A stretch of 45,770 nucleotides of DNA from Shewanella sairae (GTDB taxonomy: Bacteria > Pseudomonadota > Gammaproteobacteria > Enterobacterales > Shewanellaceae): positions 1 through 45,770 of the forward strand of contig NZ_JAKILT010000042.1 in the NCBI RefSeq assembly GCF_023283535.1, read 5' to 3'. The first letter of the stretch is position 1, and every line of letters starts with the position of its first letter. A model generated the notes under the pieces. It made no database searches and had not been told where the DNA came from. It saw only the letters and a program-made list of their open reading frames with translations. Shown in pieces: positions 28,295 to 38,609 of the stretch. The position numbers and the translations under genes are program-made.

Positions 28295-30778
28295 TTAGAA
28301 AGTTTTACCAATATTAAACGAGAAGATTTCAGTTTCATCATCCTCGAATTCCTTGATTGGCCATGCAAGGCTAAATACCATTGGTCCCATCGGCGATAAC
28401 CATTGCACGCTCATGCCCCAAGAGGCACGAATACGGCTCGGATCACTATAATCTTCTAGTCTATCAAACTCTTCAACTGGAAGGTAACGATACGAATCGT
28501 AGTCAAACTCAGTATCCCATACGTTACCCGCATCAACGAAGAAACTGGTACGTACAGAATTTGTATAAGCCTCATCCAAGAATGGTGTCGGCACAATCAA
28601 TTCTAAACTGGCGGTTGCAATGGCGTTACCACCAATAGAACGCCCTGAACTCACCTGAATTTGATTAGGGTCACCCGGTAAACTACAACCGTCACCAGAT
28701 GGATCCGGTGCACAAGGCTCGCTACCACGGTATAGGTAGAATGAACGTGGACCTACTGAGTTAGACTTAAAGCCACGCAGTGAACTACTACCGCCTGAGT
28801 AATAGTTCTCCCAGAAAGGAAGGATTTGGTCATTATCGTTAAACTGACCATAACCATTACCATAACCTAAACGCGCACGTGCTAGCATAACGAAGCTATG
28901 CTTACGATCGATAGGGAAATAGAAGTTAGTATCAAAATCTGCTTTAAAATACTGCAAATCTGAACCCGGTACCGTCATCTTACCGTTCAAACGCTGTGAT
29001 GAGCCATCTGATGGGAAGGTTCCGCGGTTCAAGTTACTGCGAGACCAACCTAAGCTCAACTCGAAGTTGTCAAAGCTCAAGCCTGCGTTAGGATCATCAC
29101 TGTCACGATAAATGTCGTAAAAACGAATCGCCTGCTCATAAGCTGAAATTTCAGAAATTTCGTTATGACGATAACCAATACCACCGTTAATTCGGTTATA
29201 TTCGTTGATCGGGAAACCAGAGTTTAATGCAATACCGTAAGAGCTATTCTTATAGGCTTCAAGGTTTGCCTCGTCCGCATCAAACTCACTCCAATAAATA
29301 CTACCACCTAGGCTTACGCCATCTTTAGTAAAGTATGGATCGGTATAGTTAATATTAACGTTCTTCGAATACTTATTAGTGTTTAAGTTAACCCCAGCTT
29401 GGTTACCTGTACCAAGGAAGTTACTTTGCTGCACACCAAACTGCAAACTCAGCCCCGATTCAGTACCATAACCCACACCGGCGTTAAATGAACCTGATGG
29501 CTGCTCTTTCACGTTAAAGGCTACGTCGACTAAATCGTCAGTACCTGGAACCTGCACTGTTTCAGTATCAACCGTTTCAAAGTAACCAAGACGGTTAAGG
29601 TTTGACTTAGATAACTCGACTTGTCCAGAGTTAAGCCACGCACCTTCCATCTGACGTAGTTGACGACGCATTACTTCATCTTTAGTAACCGTGTTACCCG
29701 TGAAGTTAATGTTACGAACATACACACGCTTACCTGGCTTAATATTGATATTTAGATTAACTTCTTTAGTTTCATCATCAATTTCAGGGTAGGTTTTAAC
29801 TTCTGGGTATGCGTAACCATATCGACCTAGATACTTACCGTACATTTCTTCGGTAAAGGTCACATCACCGCCGTTATACATATCGCCAGCTTTTAACGGT
29901 AAAATGGCTTCTAACAGCTCCTCTTTACCCATTAAATCACCGGTTAGATTAACGTCTTTGACCTTATACTGTTCACCTTCATCAACATTGATAGTGATAT
30001 ATAGACCTTTACGATCAGGTGTCATAGCAACCTGAGTCGATGTCACATCAAAACGAATATAACCGCGGTTTTGATAGTATGTCTTAATGGTTTCCAAATC
30101 TGCTTGCAGCTTCTGCTTTTGGTAGCGACGCTCGCCAAACAGATCCCACCAGGCAACATAGTCTTTAAGCTCTAACATACCAATTAACTCGGCATCGCTA
30201 AACTCGGTGTTACCCACTACGTTGATTTGACGAATTTCAGCCGCTAAGCCTTCAGTGAAGGTGAATTTAAGCTCAACTCGGTTACGAGGTAAGTTAATAA
30301 TTTCAGCCTTAACTTTAGCGCCGTATTTACCGACACCATAATAGAAATCTTGTAGACCTTTCTCAATACCAGAAAGCATAGTGCGGTCAAGTGATTCACC
30401 GATTTTTACACCAGAGCCATCTAAGCTCTCCTGCAACTGCTCATCTTTAATATCTTTGTTACCTTCAAAAGTAACAGAGCTAATGGTAGGTCTTTCAGTG
30501 ACTTTCACAACCAGAATATTACCATCCCGGAGCACTTCTATTTTTTCGAAGTTAGTCGATGCATATAAGCTTTTAATCGCTTGCTGCAATTTTAATTGAT
30601 CAACAGTATCCCCTACCTTCACAGGTAAGTTAAGCAAAGCCGCACCGAGTGCCACTCGCTGTAAACCTTCAACTTGGATATCAGCTACTTCAAAAGGTTG
30701 GAATGTTTCGGCCCAACCGTTCCCTGAAAAAGACGCTCCGACTAATAACATCGAGGCAAAAAGTTTATTCAATCTCAT
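28295..30778 (-). CDS. bamA: outer membrane protein assembly factor BamA
   Basis: BamA folds and inserts beta-barrel proteins into the outer membrane. The 827-residue precursor has a signal peptide (about 1-23, ending GWAE). Five POTRA domains follow to about residue 425 (the first opens FEVADIQVEGLQRV), then a 16-strand barrel. The conserved loop-6 VRGF-like motif appears here as LRGF in SSLRGFKSN. The protein ends in aromatic Phe (FNIGKTF), the usual barrel C-terminus. It follows rseP closely, linking sigma-E signalling and outer-membrane assembly. Confidence 0.98.
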   Translation of the reverse strand: MRLNKLFASMLLVGASFSGNGWAETFQPFEVADIQVEGLQRVALGAALLNLPVKVGDTVDQLKLQQAIKSLYASTNFEKIEVLRDGNILVVKVTERPTISSVTFEGNKDIKDEQLQESLDGSGVKIGESLDRTMLSGIEKGLQDFYYGVGKYGAKVKAEIINLPRNRVELKFTFTEGLAAEIRQINVVGNTEFSDAELIGMLELKDYVAWWDLFGERRYQKQKLQADLETIKTYYQNRGYIRFDVTSTQVAMTPDRKGLYITINVDEGEQYKVKDVNLTGDLMGKEELLEAILPLKAGDMYNGGDVTFTEEMYGKYLGRYGYAYPEVKTYPEIDDETKEVNLNINIKPGKRVYVRNINFTGNTVTKDEVMRRQLRQMEGAWLNSGQVELSKSNLNRLGYFETVDTETVQVPGTDDLVDVAFNVKEQPSGSFNAGVGYGTESGLSLQFGVQQSNFLGTGNQAGVNLNTNKYSKNVNINYTDPYFTKDGVSLGGSIYWSEFDADEANLEAYKNSSYGIALNSGFPINEYNRINGGIGYRHNEISEISAYEQAIRFYDIYRDSDDPNAGLSFDNFELSLGWSRSNLNRGTFPSDGSSQRLNGKMTVPGSDLQYFKADFDTNFYFPIDRKHSFVMLARARLGYGNGYGQFNDNDQILPFWENYYSGGSSSLRGFKSNSVGPRSFYLYRGSEPCAPDPSGDGCSLPGDPNQIQVSSGRSIGGNAIATASLELIVPTPFLDEAYTNSVRTSFFVDAGNVWDTEFDYDSYRYLPVEEFDRLEDYSDPSRIRASWGMSVQWLSPMGPMVFSLAWPIKEFEDDETEIFSFNIGKTF

Positions 30779-30809
30779 AGAGCACTTCTAATTATTTGTC
30801 TGTCCTTGC

Positions 30810-32180
30810 TCAGAGTCGGGAAAAGTCATTGAAAAGCGCAACGCTCATCAACATCAGCAGCAAAGCTGCCCCAATTCTGAATCCAATTTCCTGTACCTTC
30901 TCCGGTACAGGCCTGCCTGTAATTACCTCAACGAAGTAATACAAAAGGTGTCCCCCATCGAGCACTGGCAAAGGCAATAAGTTAATAATGCCTAAGTTAA
31001 CGCTAATCAATGCGAGAAATCCTAAAAAATATACCAGTCCGACGTTAGCACTATTACCTGCACCTTGTGCAATTGAAATAGGGCCACTCAAATTTTTAAC
31101 CGAAACGTCACCAGTAAATAACTTGCCAATCATCTTAATGCTGACAGAGACAAGTTGCCATGTTTTATCGACCGCAACCGGAAAAGATTCTAAAAATCCA
31201 TATTCCAACTGCACTTTCATATTCTCAGGCCAAGGTTCTGCCGTTGGCGCAACACCAATAACCCCCTCAAGTTTGCCTGCGGCATTCTCGCGTGATTTTG
31301 GCGTAACGGTCATTTTCAACTGTTCACCGTTACGGCGTACCGTAATCGTAATCGACTTATTCGCTGAATTTTGTACAATCTCAACAAAACGTGGCCAATC
31401 TTTATATTTCTCGCCATCGATTGCGACTAAGGTATCACCTACCTTAATCCCTGCAAGCCCAGCGGCACCATCTTCGGTTACCATACCAAGTTCAGGTAAA
31501 ATAGAAGGACGATACATCCCAAGACCAATCGCTGTGATTGGCAATTCTTTCTCAGGATTAAACTTCCAACCTTGGGTATTTAACGAATAAGTTTTTTCAT
31601 CGCCTGAAGCACCTTCTAAACGCGACAAAGGCGCAACAGTGACATCAACCTTGCTATCGCCAATATGGCCGGCCAATGCAAGATTCACTTCTTCCCAATC
31701 TCTGACCTTCTGGCCACCGACGGCAATGACTTGCATAGGTTCTTTAACGATAATTTGCGCAGCGGGAGTGCCGGCAATCGTTGAATCGATAACAGGCTTT
31801 ACAGCGGGAACACCAATTAGATACATGGCATAAAGTGCGACTATTGCAAACAGGAAGTTAGCAATTGGTCCAGCACTGACAATCGCAATTCTCTGCCAAA
31901 CGCTTTTACGGTTAAAGGCTTGGTCTTTCAGCTCTTCAGGGACTTCATCAACACGCTCATCAAGCATTTTGACGTAGCCACCAAGCGGGATCATCGCCAG
32001 CACATACTCAGTGCCGTCTTGGCCCGTCTTGCGCCAAATTGCTTTACCAAAGCCAATAGAGAAGCGCTCAACTTTAACGCCACAGCGACGCGCCACCCAA
32101 AAGTGCCCGTATTCGTGGGCAGCAATTAAAATCCCTAAAGCAACAATAAAAGAACCGAGGTTCCATAAAAAATCGATCAT
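30810..32180 (-). CDS. rseP: site-2 regulated intramembrane protease RseP
   Basis: RseP is the inner-membrane zinc protease that cuts RseA to release sigma-E. The 456-residue protein has HEYGH (His22, Glu23, His26) in the first helix. Two central PDZ domains occupy about 115-310, and the second zinc-site motif LPLPVLDGG is in the C-terminal helices. Length and topology are standard. It lies 14 bases after ispC. Confidence 0.98.
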   Translation of the reverse strand: MIDFLWNLGSFIVALGILIAAHEYGHFWVARRCGVKVERFSIGFGKAIWRKTGQDGTEYVLAMIPLGGYVKMLDERVDEVPEELKDQAFNRKSVWQRIAIVSAGPIANFLFAIVALYAMYLIGVPAVKPVIDSTIAGTPAAQIIVKEPMQVIAVGGQKVRDWEEVNLALAGHIGDSKVDVTVAPLSRLEGASGDEKTYSLNTQGWKFNPEKELPITAIGLGMYRPSILPELGMVTEDGAAGLAGIKVGDTLVAIDGEKYKDWPRFVEIVQNSANKSITITVRRNGEQLKMTVTPKSRENAAGKLEGVIGVAPTAEPWPENMKVQLEYGFLESFPVAVDKTWQLVSVSIKMIGKLFTGDVSVKNLSGPISIAQGAGNSANVGLVYFLGFLALISVNLGIINLLPLPVLDGGHLLYYFVEVITGRPVPEKVQEIGFRIGAALLLMLMSVALFNDFSRL

Positions 32181-32194
32181 TCCTTTCCTCTGAA

Positions 32195-33385
32195 CTAATT
32201 CAGCTTACTGATGGCATCTAACGTATATCTGCGGCTCTGTGAATCTAATGCCAAAATATCGTCAATATTATTTAATGGATGCGTTGCCGTATTCATTAAG
32301 CTCTGTTCGTTTATTTTTGCTATATCGGTGAAACGGATTTTGCCATCTAAAAATGCCTGTACAGAAATTTCATTGGCTGCATTCAATACCGTCGTTGCCT
32401 CTTGACCTTGCTTACATGCTTCAATCGCTAACGCTAAACAAGGGAAACGATTAAAGTCAGGTTCTAAGAAGCTTAACTGTCCGACTTTGAAAAAATCTAA
32501 AGGTTCAACTCCAGAGGCAATTCTCTGTGGAAAAGACATACAATGCGCAATTGGAGTGCGCATATCAGGGTTACCTAATTGCGCTAATACCGAACCATCG
32601 CGGTACTGCACCATTGAATGAATCACGCTTTGCGGATGAATAACCACTTTTAGCTGGTCTTGGCTTGCATTAAACAACCAACGCGCCTCAATATACTCAA
32701 GACCCTTGTTCATCATGGTTGCCGAATCAACAGAGATTTTACGCCCCATTGACCAGTTAGGATGCTTACAAGCCTGATCAGGCGTCATAGCAGATAGCGC
32801 AGACAAGTCTGACGTTAAGAATGGACCACCCGACCCCGTCAACAAAATATGCGATACGCCTGCGCCAGTTAAATCACAACGGCCAATCTCTAATTGTGAG
32901 CGCTCAGACAAACATTGGAAGATAGCATTATGCTCACTATCCACAGGCAGAACTTGTGCACCAGATTTTTGCATCGCCTCAATAAATAATTGGCCAGACA
33001 TCACCAAAGACTCTTTGTTAGCAAGCAGTACTCGCTTACCCGCATTAACCGCTGCTAACGTTGAAGGCAGTCCGGCAGCACCGACTATCGCCGCCATCAC
33101 AGTATCAACTTCATTACTGCTGACGAGTGATAACAGCTCATCTTCACCTGTCGTGACTTCAATCGATAAATGGCTAGGCAGTTGCTCTTTTAACGCTGTC
33201 GCTGCTGTAGCATCGACCATATGGGCAATTTTAGGCTGATGTAAAGCACAGATCTCTAGCATCTTTGCGACATTGGTATTTGCCACTAAAGCGTACACTT
33301 TGTACTGCTCTGGATTACACGCGACCACACTTAATGTGCTGGTTCCTATTGAACCCGTTGCGCCTAAAATCACCATATTTTGCAT
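32195..33385 (-). CDS. ispC: 1-deoxy-D-xylulose 5-phosphate reductoisomerase
   Basis: IspC (Dxr) makes 2-C-methyl-D-erythritol 4-phosphate in the non-mevalonate isoprenoid pathway, using NADPH. The 396 residues start with the dinucleotide-binding GATGSIG at 8-14. The metal/substrate region [11 protein letters not shown] and the [24 protein letters not shown] segment (in family order) carry the catalytic residues. In E. coli this gene sits between frr and uppS; here it lies between cdsA and rseP, an order also found in other gammaproteobacteria. Confidence 0.98.
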   Translation of the reverse strand: MQNMVILGATGSIGTSTLSVVACNPEQYKVYALVANTNVAKMLEICALHQPKIAHMVDATAATALKEQLPSHLSIEVTTGEDELLSLVSSNEVDTVMAAIVGAAGLPSTLAAVNAGKRVLLANKESLVMSGQLFIEAMQKSGAQVLPVDSEHNAIFQCLSERSQLEIGRCDLTGAGVSHILLTGSGGPFLTSDLSALSAMTPDQACKHPNWSMGRKISVDSATMMNKGLEYIEARWLFNASQDQLKVVIHPQSVIHSMVQYRDGSVLAQLGNPDMRTPIAHCMSFPQRIASGVEPLDFFKVGQLSFLEPDFNRFPCLALAIEACKQGQEATTVLNAANEISVQAFLDGKIRFTDIAKINEQSLMNTATHPLNNIDDILALDSQSRRYTLDAISKLN

Positions 33386-33389
33386 TTAG

Positions 33390-34247
33390 TTACATCCAAA
33401 AAGCTATATAGATTAATGTGAATATCGGTAAGGCAGCCGTTAGGCTATCAATTCTATCTAATACGCCACCGTGACCTGGTAGGATAGTGCCTGAATCTTT
33501 AATCTTAGCTACGCGCTTAAACATACTTTCAGACAAGTCGCCCACCGCCGATGCGAGTGCGGTAAACAATGTCACTGCAATCAGTAAACCTAATTCTTGT
33601 TCAGGTGAAGCATACATCACACCAGCAACAACTATCATAGTGGTGAGTAAACCGCCCAATAGACCTTCAATGGTCTTAGCCGGACTCACATTAGGCATCA
33701 GTTTTCGTTTACCAAAGCGCTTACCTGCAAAGTAAGCACCAGAGTCTGTCGCCCATACAACTAACATCACTAAGAAAACTAGCGTTGCGCCATAATATGG
33801 CGATGCTTGAGTGCTTAACCCTTTAAGTGCAAGTAAAGATACAAAACAAGGAATGAGCGTTAACTGACCAAACATGGACTTAAGTATGTGGCTTTTTTCC
33901 CAAAAATTTGCACTTTTAGGGAATGAAAGTACCATGAAGAATGATAGAAACCACCAAAAACCACCGATGAGAATCACCCCCAAAAATATCGGGTGTAACA
34001 TACCTCTAAGCCAAATTTCATCTGCTGGCACTAGGATATTTAGTGCAACCAACAAGACTCCGATAGTGACGGTAAAGCTCCACTGTGTCATATTGCAGCG
34101 GCTATCAATGATACGCCCCCACTCCTTAGCGGCAATTAAAAATACTCCCAATAGTGCCCAAGAGAAATACTCATTCGGTAAACCGAAGATGGCACCAAAA
34201 ACTAAGGGGATTAACCAAATTGCTGTTATTATTCGTTGTTTTAGCAA
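33390..34247 (-). CDS. cdsA: phosphatidate cytidylyltransferase
   Basis: CdsA makes CDP-diacylglycerol, the precursor of all membrane phospholipids. It is a 285-residue polytopic inner-membrane protein with about eight helices. The family signature lies near the C-terminus: SVSPAKTIEGLLGG-like residues (here NVSPAKTIEGLLGG) after the DSGAYFAGKRFGK segment, followed by GDLSESMFKR and LPGHGGVLDRIDS. It lies four bases after ispC in the coding direction (cdsA upstream) and 19 bases after uppS. Confidence 0.97.
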   Translation of the reverse strand: MLKQRIITAIWLIPLVFGAIFGLPNEYFSWALLGVFLIAAKEWGRIIDSRCNMTQWSFTVTIGVLLVALNILVPADEIWLRGMLHPIFLGVILIGGFWWFLSFFMVLSFPKSANFWEKSHILKSMFGQLTLIPCFVSLLALKGLSTQASPYYGATLVFLVMLVVWATDSGAYFAGKRFGKRKLMPNVSPAKTIEGLLGGLLTTMIVVAGVMYASPEQELGLLIAVTLFTALASAVGDLSESMFKRVAKIKDSGTILPGHGGVLDRIDSLTAALPIFTLIYIAFWM

Positions 34248-34266
34248 AAAACTTCCCTCATTATTA

Positions 34267-35067
34267 TTACAAAGAGCGGATGGTATCGATTTGAGTTCCA
34301 GTCAAACCGAATCGACGTTGGCGATTAGCAAAAATTGCTATCGCGTCTTTGAACGCATCCTCATCAAAATCTGGCCAAAGTGTGTCAGTAAAAACTAACT
34401 CGGCGTATGCCGCTTGCCATAAAACAAAATTGCTGATCCGGTAATCACCACCAGTGCGGATCATTAAATCGACTTCAGCTTGCTCTTGCATACAAAGATG
34501 CTCGCTTAAAGCCTCTTCGGTAAACTGAGTACTGCTCATTTCACCCGTTTCAATCTTTGCAGCCAGCTTCTGCGCCGCTTGCATGATATCCCAACGACCA
34601 CCGTAATTAGCAGCAACATTTAGGACCAAGTCTTTATTGTCGGCGGTTTTCTCTTCAGCCGCAGCAATCTGTTTTTGCAGACGTGGAGAAAAACGGCTGG
34701 TATCACCAATAATATTAAGGCGAACACCATTGTTGTGTAACAGCTTAAGCTCACGCTGTAACACAGTAAAAAACAGTTCCATTAACAAGCTGACTTCTTT
34801 GTCAGGTCTGCGCCAATTTTCGCTTGAAAACGCAAACAAAGTTAATGATTCCACACCCAGTTTACGGGCTGTGCTTACCGCTCGTCTAACAGCCTTAACA
34901 CCGGCCTTATGACCAATAACGCGAGGCTTTCCCTGAGCCTGTGCCCAACGTCCATTGCCGTCCATAATGATAGCAACGTGTTTAGGGATCGACTGTTTTA
35001 CCAAGGCGGATATTTCGCTTGGTAAGGTCTGAACATCTTCTTTGCCAGACTGGGAATCGATTGACAT
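34267..35067 (-). CDS. uppS: undecaprenyl diphosphate synthase
   Basis: UppS (IspU) is a cis-prenyltransferase that makes the C55 lipid carrier for peptidoglycan and other envelope polymers. The 266-residue protein has the diphosphate-binding [10 protein letters not shown] (Asp36), then SSENWRRP, and near the end the substrate motif [23 protein letters not shown] region. It is separated from frr by 240 bases containing a strong hairpin, so its expression may be partly independent of the translation genes upstream. Confidence 0.98.
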   Translation of the reverse strand: MSIDSQSGKEDVQTLPSEISALVKQSIPKHVAIIMDGNGRWAQAQGKPRVIGHKAGVKAVRRAVSTARKLGVESLTLFAFSSENWRRPDKEVSLLMELFFTVLQRELKLLHNNGVRLNIIGDTSRFSPRLQKQIAAAEEKTADNKDLVLNVAANYGGRWDIMQAAQKLAAKIETGEMSSTQFTEEALSEHLCMQEQAEVDLMIRTGGDYRISNFVLWQAAYAELVFTDTLWPDFDEDAFKDAIAIFANRQRRFGLTGTQIDTIRSL

Positions 35068-35093
35068 CTATTACAACCCTTAAAAATAGACAA

Positions 35094-35122
35094 ACGCCGT
35101 GTAGTATAACTCTACACGGCGT
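35094..35122 (-). terminator. strong hairpin between frr and uppS
   Basis: A perfect 11-bp stem (ACGCCGTGTAG and complement) with a 7-base loop. On the minus strand it is followed by TTTGTCTATTTTT, an interrupted T-tract. It lies 26 bases before the uppS start, so it may act as a partial terminator or attenuator of read-through from frr. Confidence 0.55.
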
Positions 35123-35307
35123 CTGAACTCTAGGGCATGTTGTTCATTCAAGTTTAATTTTTGTTCGAGCTCATCGCTTTTGTTACAAGGCGTGAGCTAT
35201 AAGGCTTAATACTGAACGTAAAAAGAACGCTATATCTCACTAAAAAAGCCAAAACGAGTCAAAAATCTAATTGAAATAACCAACACTCCCTATCTGAGCA
35301 GTTCTAA

Positions 35308-35865
35308 TTAGAACTCCATCAGCTCTTTTTCTTTTGCTACTAGGATTTCGTCAACTAGTTTGATGTGCGCATCAGTTAGCTTTTGCACATCATCTTCACT
35401 GCGGCGAACGTCATCTTCAGTACACTCTTTTTCTTTCTCTAACTCTTTAACACTTGAGTTAGCGTCACGACGTACGTTACGGATAGCAATACGGCCATTT
35501 TCAGCTTCAGCGCGAACAACCTTGATTAGGTCTTTACGACGTTCTTCAGTTAGTGCTGGCAATGGAATACGAATTGTCGCACCCGCTGACATTGGGTTTA
35601 GACCAAGATCAGAGCTCATGATCGCCTTTTCAACTGCTGCAATCATAGTACGGTCGAATACTGATACAGTCAGTGTACGTGCATCACCAATAGATACACT
35701 TGCAACTTGCTTAAGCGGAGTCAGCGAACCGTAGTAAGGTACTTGGATAGTATCCAATAAGCTTGGGTGTGCACGGCCTGTACGAACTTTAGCCATTTGA
35801 GTTTTGGTTGACTCAACACACTTGTCCATACGAGTTTGCGCATCGCTCTTAATTTCGTTAATCAC
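35308..35865 (-). CDS. frr: ribosome recycling factor
   Basis: RRF splits post-termination ribosomes together with EF-G. At 185 residues it is exactly the usual size. The family features are [20 protein letters not shown] near the N-terminus, the central [13 protein letters not shown], and the C-terminal helical segment with KLVDEIL. It lies 32 bases after pyrH, as in most bacteria. Confidence 0.98.
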   Translation of the reverse strand: MINEIKSDAQTRMDKCVESTKTQMAKVRTGRAHPSLLDTIQVPYYGSLTPLKQVASVSIGDARTLTVSVFDRTMIAAVEKAIMSSDLGLNPMSAGATIRIPLPALTEERRKDLIKVVRAEAENGRIAIRNVRRDANSSVKELEKEKECTEDDVRRSEDDVQKLTDAHIKLVDEILVAKEKELMEF

Positions 35866-35897
35866 GTTATATGTCCTTTTAAGTCACTAAATATAGC

Positions 35898-36626
35898 TTA
35901 ATCAGCTTTAATCATTGTGCCTTCTTGCTCGCCCATGATTACGCGGCGCAGTGCACCTGGCTTATTCATGTTAAATACTAGCAATGGCATGTTATGGTCT
36001 CTGGCCATAGTGAATGCAGCCAAATCCATTACTTTCAATTCTTTTTCGAGTACTTCATTGTACCCCATAACATCATACTTGACGGCATCTGGGTTTTTAA
36101 CCGGATCATCTGAATATACGCCGTCAACTTTTGTGCCTTTAATCACAACTTCTGCTTCAATCTCAATACCACGTAAACACGCAGCAGAGTCAGTCGTACA
36201 GAATGGGTTACCTGTACCTGCAGCAAAAATAACAACACGGCCTGATTTTAGCAAACTAATTGCTTCAGCCCAGTTGTAGTCATCACACACGCCTTTTAGC
36301 GGAATGGCTGACATTAAACGTGCATTTACGTATGCACGGTGCAATGAATCACGCATTGCTAAGCCGTTCATCACTGTTGCCAACATGCCCATATGGTCGC
36401 CTACTACGCGGTTCATACCCGCTGTAGCTAGACCTTCGCCACGGAACAAGTTACCACCGCCAATGACAACACCCACTTGAATACCGAGTTCAACAAGCTC
36501 TTTGATCTCTTGTCCCATACGATCGAGAACTTTAGGATCAATGCCGAAGCCTTCTTCACCCATTAGGGCTTCACCACTTAGTTTTAAAAGAACACGACGA
36601 AAAGCAGGTTTAGGATTGGTACTCAT
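35898..36626 (-). CDS. pyrH: uridylate kinase
   Basis: PyrH phosphorylates UMP to UDP and is an essential hexameric amino-acid-kinase-fold enzyme. The 242 residues include the N-terminal [20 protein letters not shown] near 58-66, the central [15 protein letters not shown] and [12 protein letters not shown] candidate promoter and a long inverted repeat lie in the 144-base gap to tsf, so it may be transcribed both from rpsB and on its own. Confidence 0.98.
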   Translation of the reverse strand: MSTNPKPAFRRVLLKLSGEALMGEEGFGIDPKVLDRMGQEIKELVELGIQVGVVIGGGNLFRGEGLATAGMNRVVGDHMGMLATVMNGLAMRDSLHRAYVNARLMSAIPLKGVCDDYNWAEAISLLKSGRVVIFAAGTGNPFCTTDSAACLRGIEIEAEVVIKGTKVDGVYSDDPVKNPDAVKYDVMGYNEVLEKELKVMDLAAFTMARDHNMPLLVFNMNKPGALRRVIMGEQEGTMIKAD

Positions 36627-36722
36627 ATTTATTAGTCCTGATTATGGCGATAGGGGTTATACACTCAACTCATTTATTAGCGTTTTATCTAACTAATACA
36701 AAAAACCAGTTGATTATATACG

Positions 36723-36752
36723 ATAAGACCGCAGCAATTGCTACGGTCTTAT
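36723..36752. other. inverted repeat between tsf and pyrH
   Basis: ATAAGACCG/CGGTCTTAT (9 bp) encloses AGCAATTGCT, itself a palindrome; only a C/A mismatch interrupts a 30-base near-perfect dyad. On the minus strand TATAAT follows a few bases later rather than a T-run. This suggests a stability element or protein site near a pyrH promoter instead of a terminator. Confidence 0.5.
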
Positions 36753-36770
36753 GTGTACTAAGAAAGGAAA

Positions 36771-37622
36771 TTAACCTTTGTTAGTAGCAGCGATTTGTGC
36801 AGCAACTTCTGCAGCGAAATCTTCTTCTTTTCTTTCAATACCTTCACCAACTTCTAAACGAATGAAGTTAGTTACTGAAGCGCCTTTCTCTTTAAGAATT
36901 TCGGCAACAGTTTTCTTTGGTTCCATGATGAAAGCTTGACCAGTAAGAGAAACCTCACCAGTAAACTTCTTCATACGACCGATAACCATTTTCTCAGCGA
37001 TTTCAGCAGGCTTGCCTTCGTTCATTGCGATTTCGATTTGTAGAGCTTTTTCTTTCTCAACAACTTCCGCAGGAACGTCTGAAGGGTTAACGTATTCAGG
37101 CTTAGAAGCAGCAACGTGCATTGCGATGTGCTTTAGAGTCTCTTCGTCAGCTTCACCAGTAACAACAACACCGATACGCTCGCCGTGACGGTATTCAGCT
37201 AGGTTAGCGCCATCGATGTACTCAACGCGACGTACGTTGATGTTTTCACCGATTTTAGCAACTAGAGCAACACGAGTTTCTTCAAACTGCTCTTTAAGTG
37301 CTTCGATAGTTACTTTAGATGCAGCAGCAACTTCTAGTACTTCGTTAGCGAAGCCTAGGAAGTTAGAATCTTTTGCTACGAAGTCTGTTTGACAGTTAAC
37401 TTCTAGTAGAGCAGCGTAACCTTCGCCTTGCTTGATAAGGATAGTACCTTCAGCAGCGATGTTACCCGCTTTTTTAGCAGCCTTAGCAGCACCGCTCTTA
37501 CGCATGTTATCAATTGCTAACTCGATGTCACCGTTAGTTTCAGTCAGTGCTTTTTTACAGTCCATCATGCCAGCGCCAGTGCGGTCACGAAGTTCTTTAA
37601 CTTGGGCAGCAGTAATTGCCAT
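36771..37622 (-). CDS. tsf: translation elongation factor Ts
   Basis: EF-Ts recycles EF-Tu by nucleotide exchange. The start at 37622 ([16 protein letters not shown]) is chosen because AGAGGA lies about 8 bases upstream and homologues begin there; the open frame runs 29 residues further upstream without conserved sequence. This gives 283 residues. The EF-Tu contact motif appears as [13 protein letters not shown] near 78-90, after the N-terminal [11 protein letters not shown]. It follows rpsB with an intercistronic hairpin at 37667-37703. Confidence 0.98.
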   Translation of the reverse strand: MAITAAQVKELRDRTGAGMMDCKKALTETNGDIELAIDNMRKSGAAKAAKKAGNIAAEGTILIKQGEGYAALLEVNCQTDFVAKDSNFLGFANEVLEVAAASKVTIEALKEQFEETRVALVAKIGENINVRRVEYIDGANLAEYRHGERIGVVVTGEADEETLKHIAMHVAASKPEYVNPSDVPAEVVEKEKALQIEIAMNEGKPAEIAEKMVIGRMKKFTGEVSLTGQAFIMEPKKTVAEILKEKGASVTNFIRLEVGEGIERKEEDFAAEVAAQIAATNKG

Positions 37623-37666
37623 TGCTAAATCCTCTACAGATAATTTTTCAAATTCAATAGATAAGA

Positions 37667-37703
37667 AACAGGGGCCAATCATTTGAATGAAAGTGCCCCT
37701 GTT
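37667..37703 (-). other. rpsB-tsf intercistronic hairpin
   Basis: AACAGGGGC/GCCCCTGTT, a perfect 9-bp stem with a 19-base loop. On the minus strand it is followed by TTCTTATC, a weak T-rich tail. It may be a partial terminator or processing site that sets the rpsB:tsf ratio. Confidence 0.5.
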
Positions 37704-37755
37704 CACCAATCATGTATCTTGGTTAATAAGGGTGATGAAAATTCATCAACCGATA

Positions 37756-38484
37756 TTATTCAGCTTCTACGAAACCGTCTTGTTCAGCTTGAACAGCTAG
37801 GTCTTGACCACGGCCAGCTTTCGCAGCAGCAGCAACAGACTGAGTGTATAGACGGATAGAACGCATAGCATCATCATTACCAGGAATGATGTAGTTGATA
37901 CCGTCTGGAGAAGAGTTTGTATCAACAACAGCAACAACAGGAATACCTAGGTTGTTAGCTTCTTTAATAGCGATATGCTCGTGGTCAGCACCGATAACGA
38001 AAATTACGTCTGGTAGGCCAGCCATGTTCTTGATACCACCTAGAGACTTCTCTAGCTTATCAAGTTCACGAGTACGCATTAGCGCTTCTTTCTTAGTCAG
38101 CTTGTCGAAAGTACCGTCTACAGACTGGCTTTCAAGGTCTTTAAGACGCTTGATTGATTGACGAACTGTTTTCCAGTTAGTCAACATACCACCTAACCAA
38201 CGGTGATCAACGTAGTACTGATCACAAGAAACAGCAGCTTCTTTGATAGCTTCGCTTGCAGCACGCTTAGTACCAACAAAAAGAACTTTACCTTTCTTAG
38301 ATGCAACGTTGCTGATGAAAGCAAGTGCTTCGTTGAACATTGGTACAGTGTGCTCTAGGTTGATGATGTGAACACCGTTACGAGCGCCGAAGATGAATGG
38401 CTTCATCTTTGGGTTCCAGTAACGAGTCTGGTGACCGAAGTGAACACCGGCTTGTAGCATGTCGCGCATTGAAACTGTAGTCAT
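37756..38484 (-). CDS. rpsB: 30S ribosomal protein S2
   Basis: S2 is a large 30S protein needed for late subunit assembly and S1 binding. The 242-residue sequence is typical: [20 protein letters not shown] at the start (residues 6-25), [22 protein letters not shown] and the [13 protein letters not shown] region. AAGGT precedes the ATG by 7 bases. The structured leader upstream (38485-38600) suggests S2 autoregulation. Confidence 0.99.
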   Translation of the reverse strand: MTTVSMRDMLQAGVHFGHQTRYWNPKMKPFIFGARNGVHIINLEHTVPMFNEALAFISNVASKKGKVLFVGTKRAASEAIKEAAVSCDQYYVDHRWLGGMLTNWKTVRQSIKRLKDLESQSVDGTFDKLTKKEALMRTRELDKLEKSLGGIKNMAGLPDVIFVIGADHEHIAIKEANNLGIPVVAVVDTNSSPDGINYIIPGNDDAMRSIRLYTQSVAAAAKAGRGQDLAVQAEQDGFVEAE

Positions 38485-38600
38485 TTTATTTACCTTAAAA
38501 AATGGGGGTTAGACCTCCACATATCCCATATCTTCGACCCGATTATGGGCACCCCGAAGAACGTGTCGATATGTGTGTGATTTAGTATTTATCAATAGCC
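38485..38600 (-). promoter_or_regulatory. rpsB leader, S2-type autoregulatory RNA
   Basis: On the minus strand the leader folds into a long hairpin. CACATATC (38575-38568) pairs with GATATGTG (38525-38518), and inside it TCTTCG pairs with CGAAGA, with a short CCC/GGG tip. This is followed by GGAGGTCTAACCCCC just ahead of the ribosome binding site. The arrangement and GGGGUGCCC-type sequence resemble the known gammaproteobacterial rpsB leader (t44/S2 leader family), through which S2 represses rpsB-tsf. The base pairs are read from sequence; the family match is from memory. Confidence 0.6.
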
Positions 38601-38603
38601 ATG

Positions 38604-38609
38604 TATAAT
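38604..38609 (+). promoter_or_regulatory. candidate -10 box in the map/rpsB divergent region
   Basis: A consensus TATAAT on the plus strand, with a weak TTTAGT at 17-base spacing, could drive map. The same bases read on the minus strand give TATAC-like sequence suited to the rpsB start, so divergent promoters may overlap here. Confidence 0.4.

Noticed and set aside
37623..37709. 29-residue N-terminal extension of EF-Ts
   Set aside because: EF-Ts begins at [16 protein letters not shown] with its own AGAGGA site; the extension runs into the intercistronic hairpin region.
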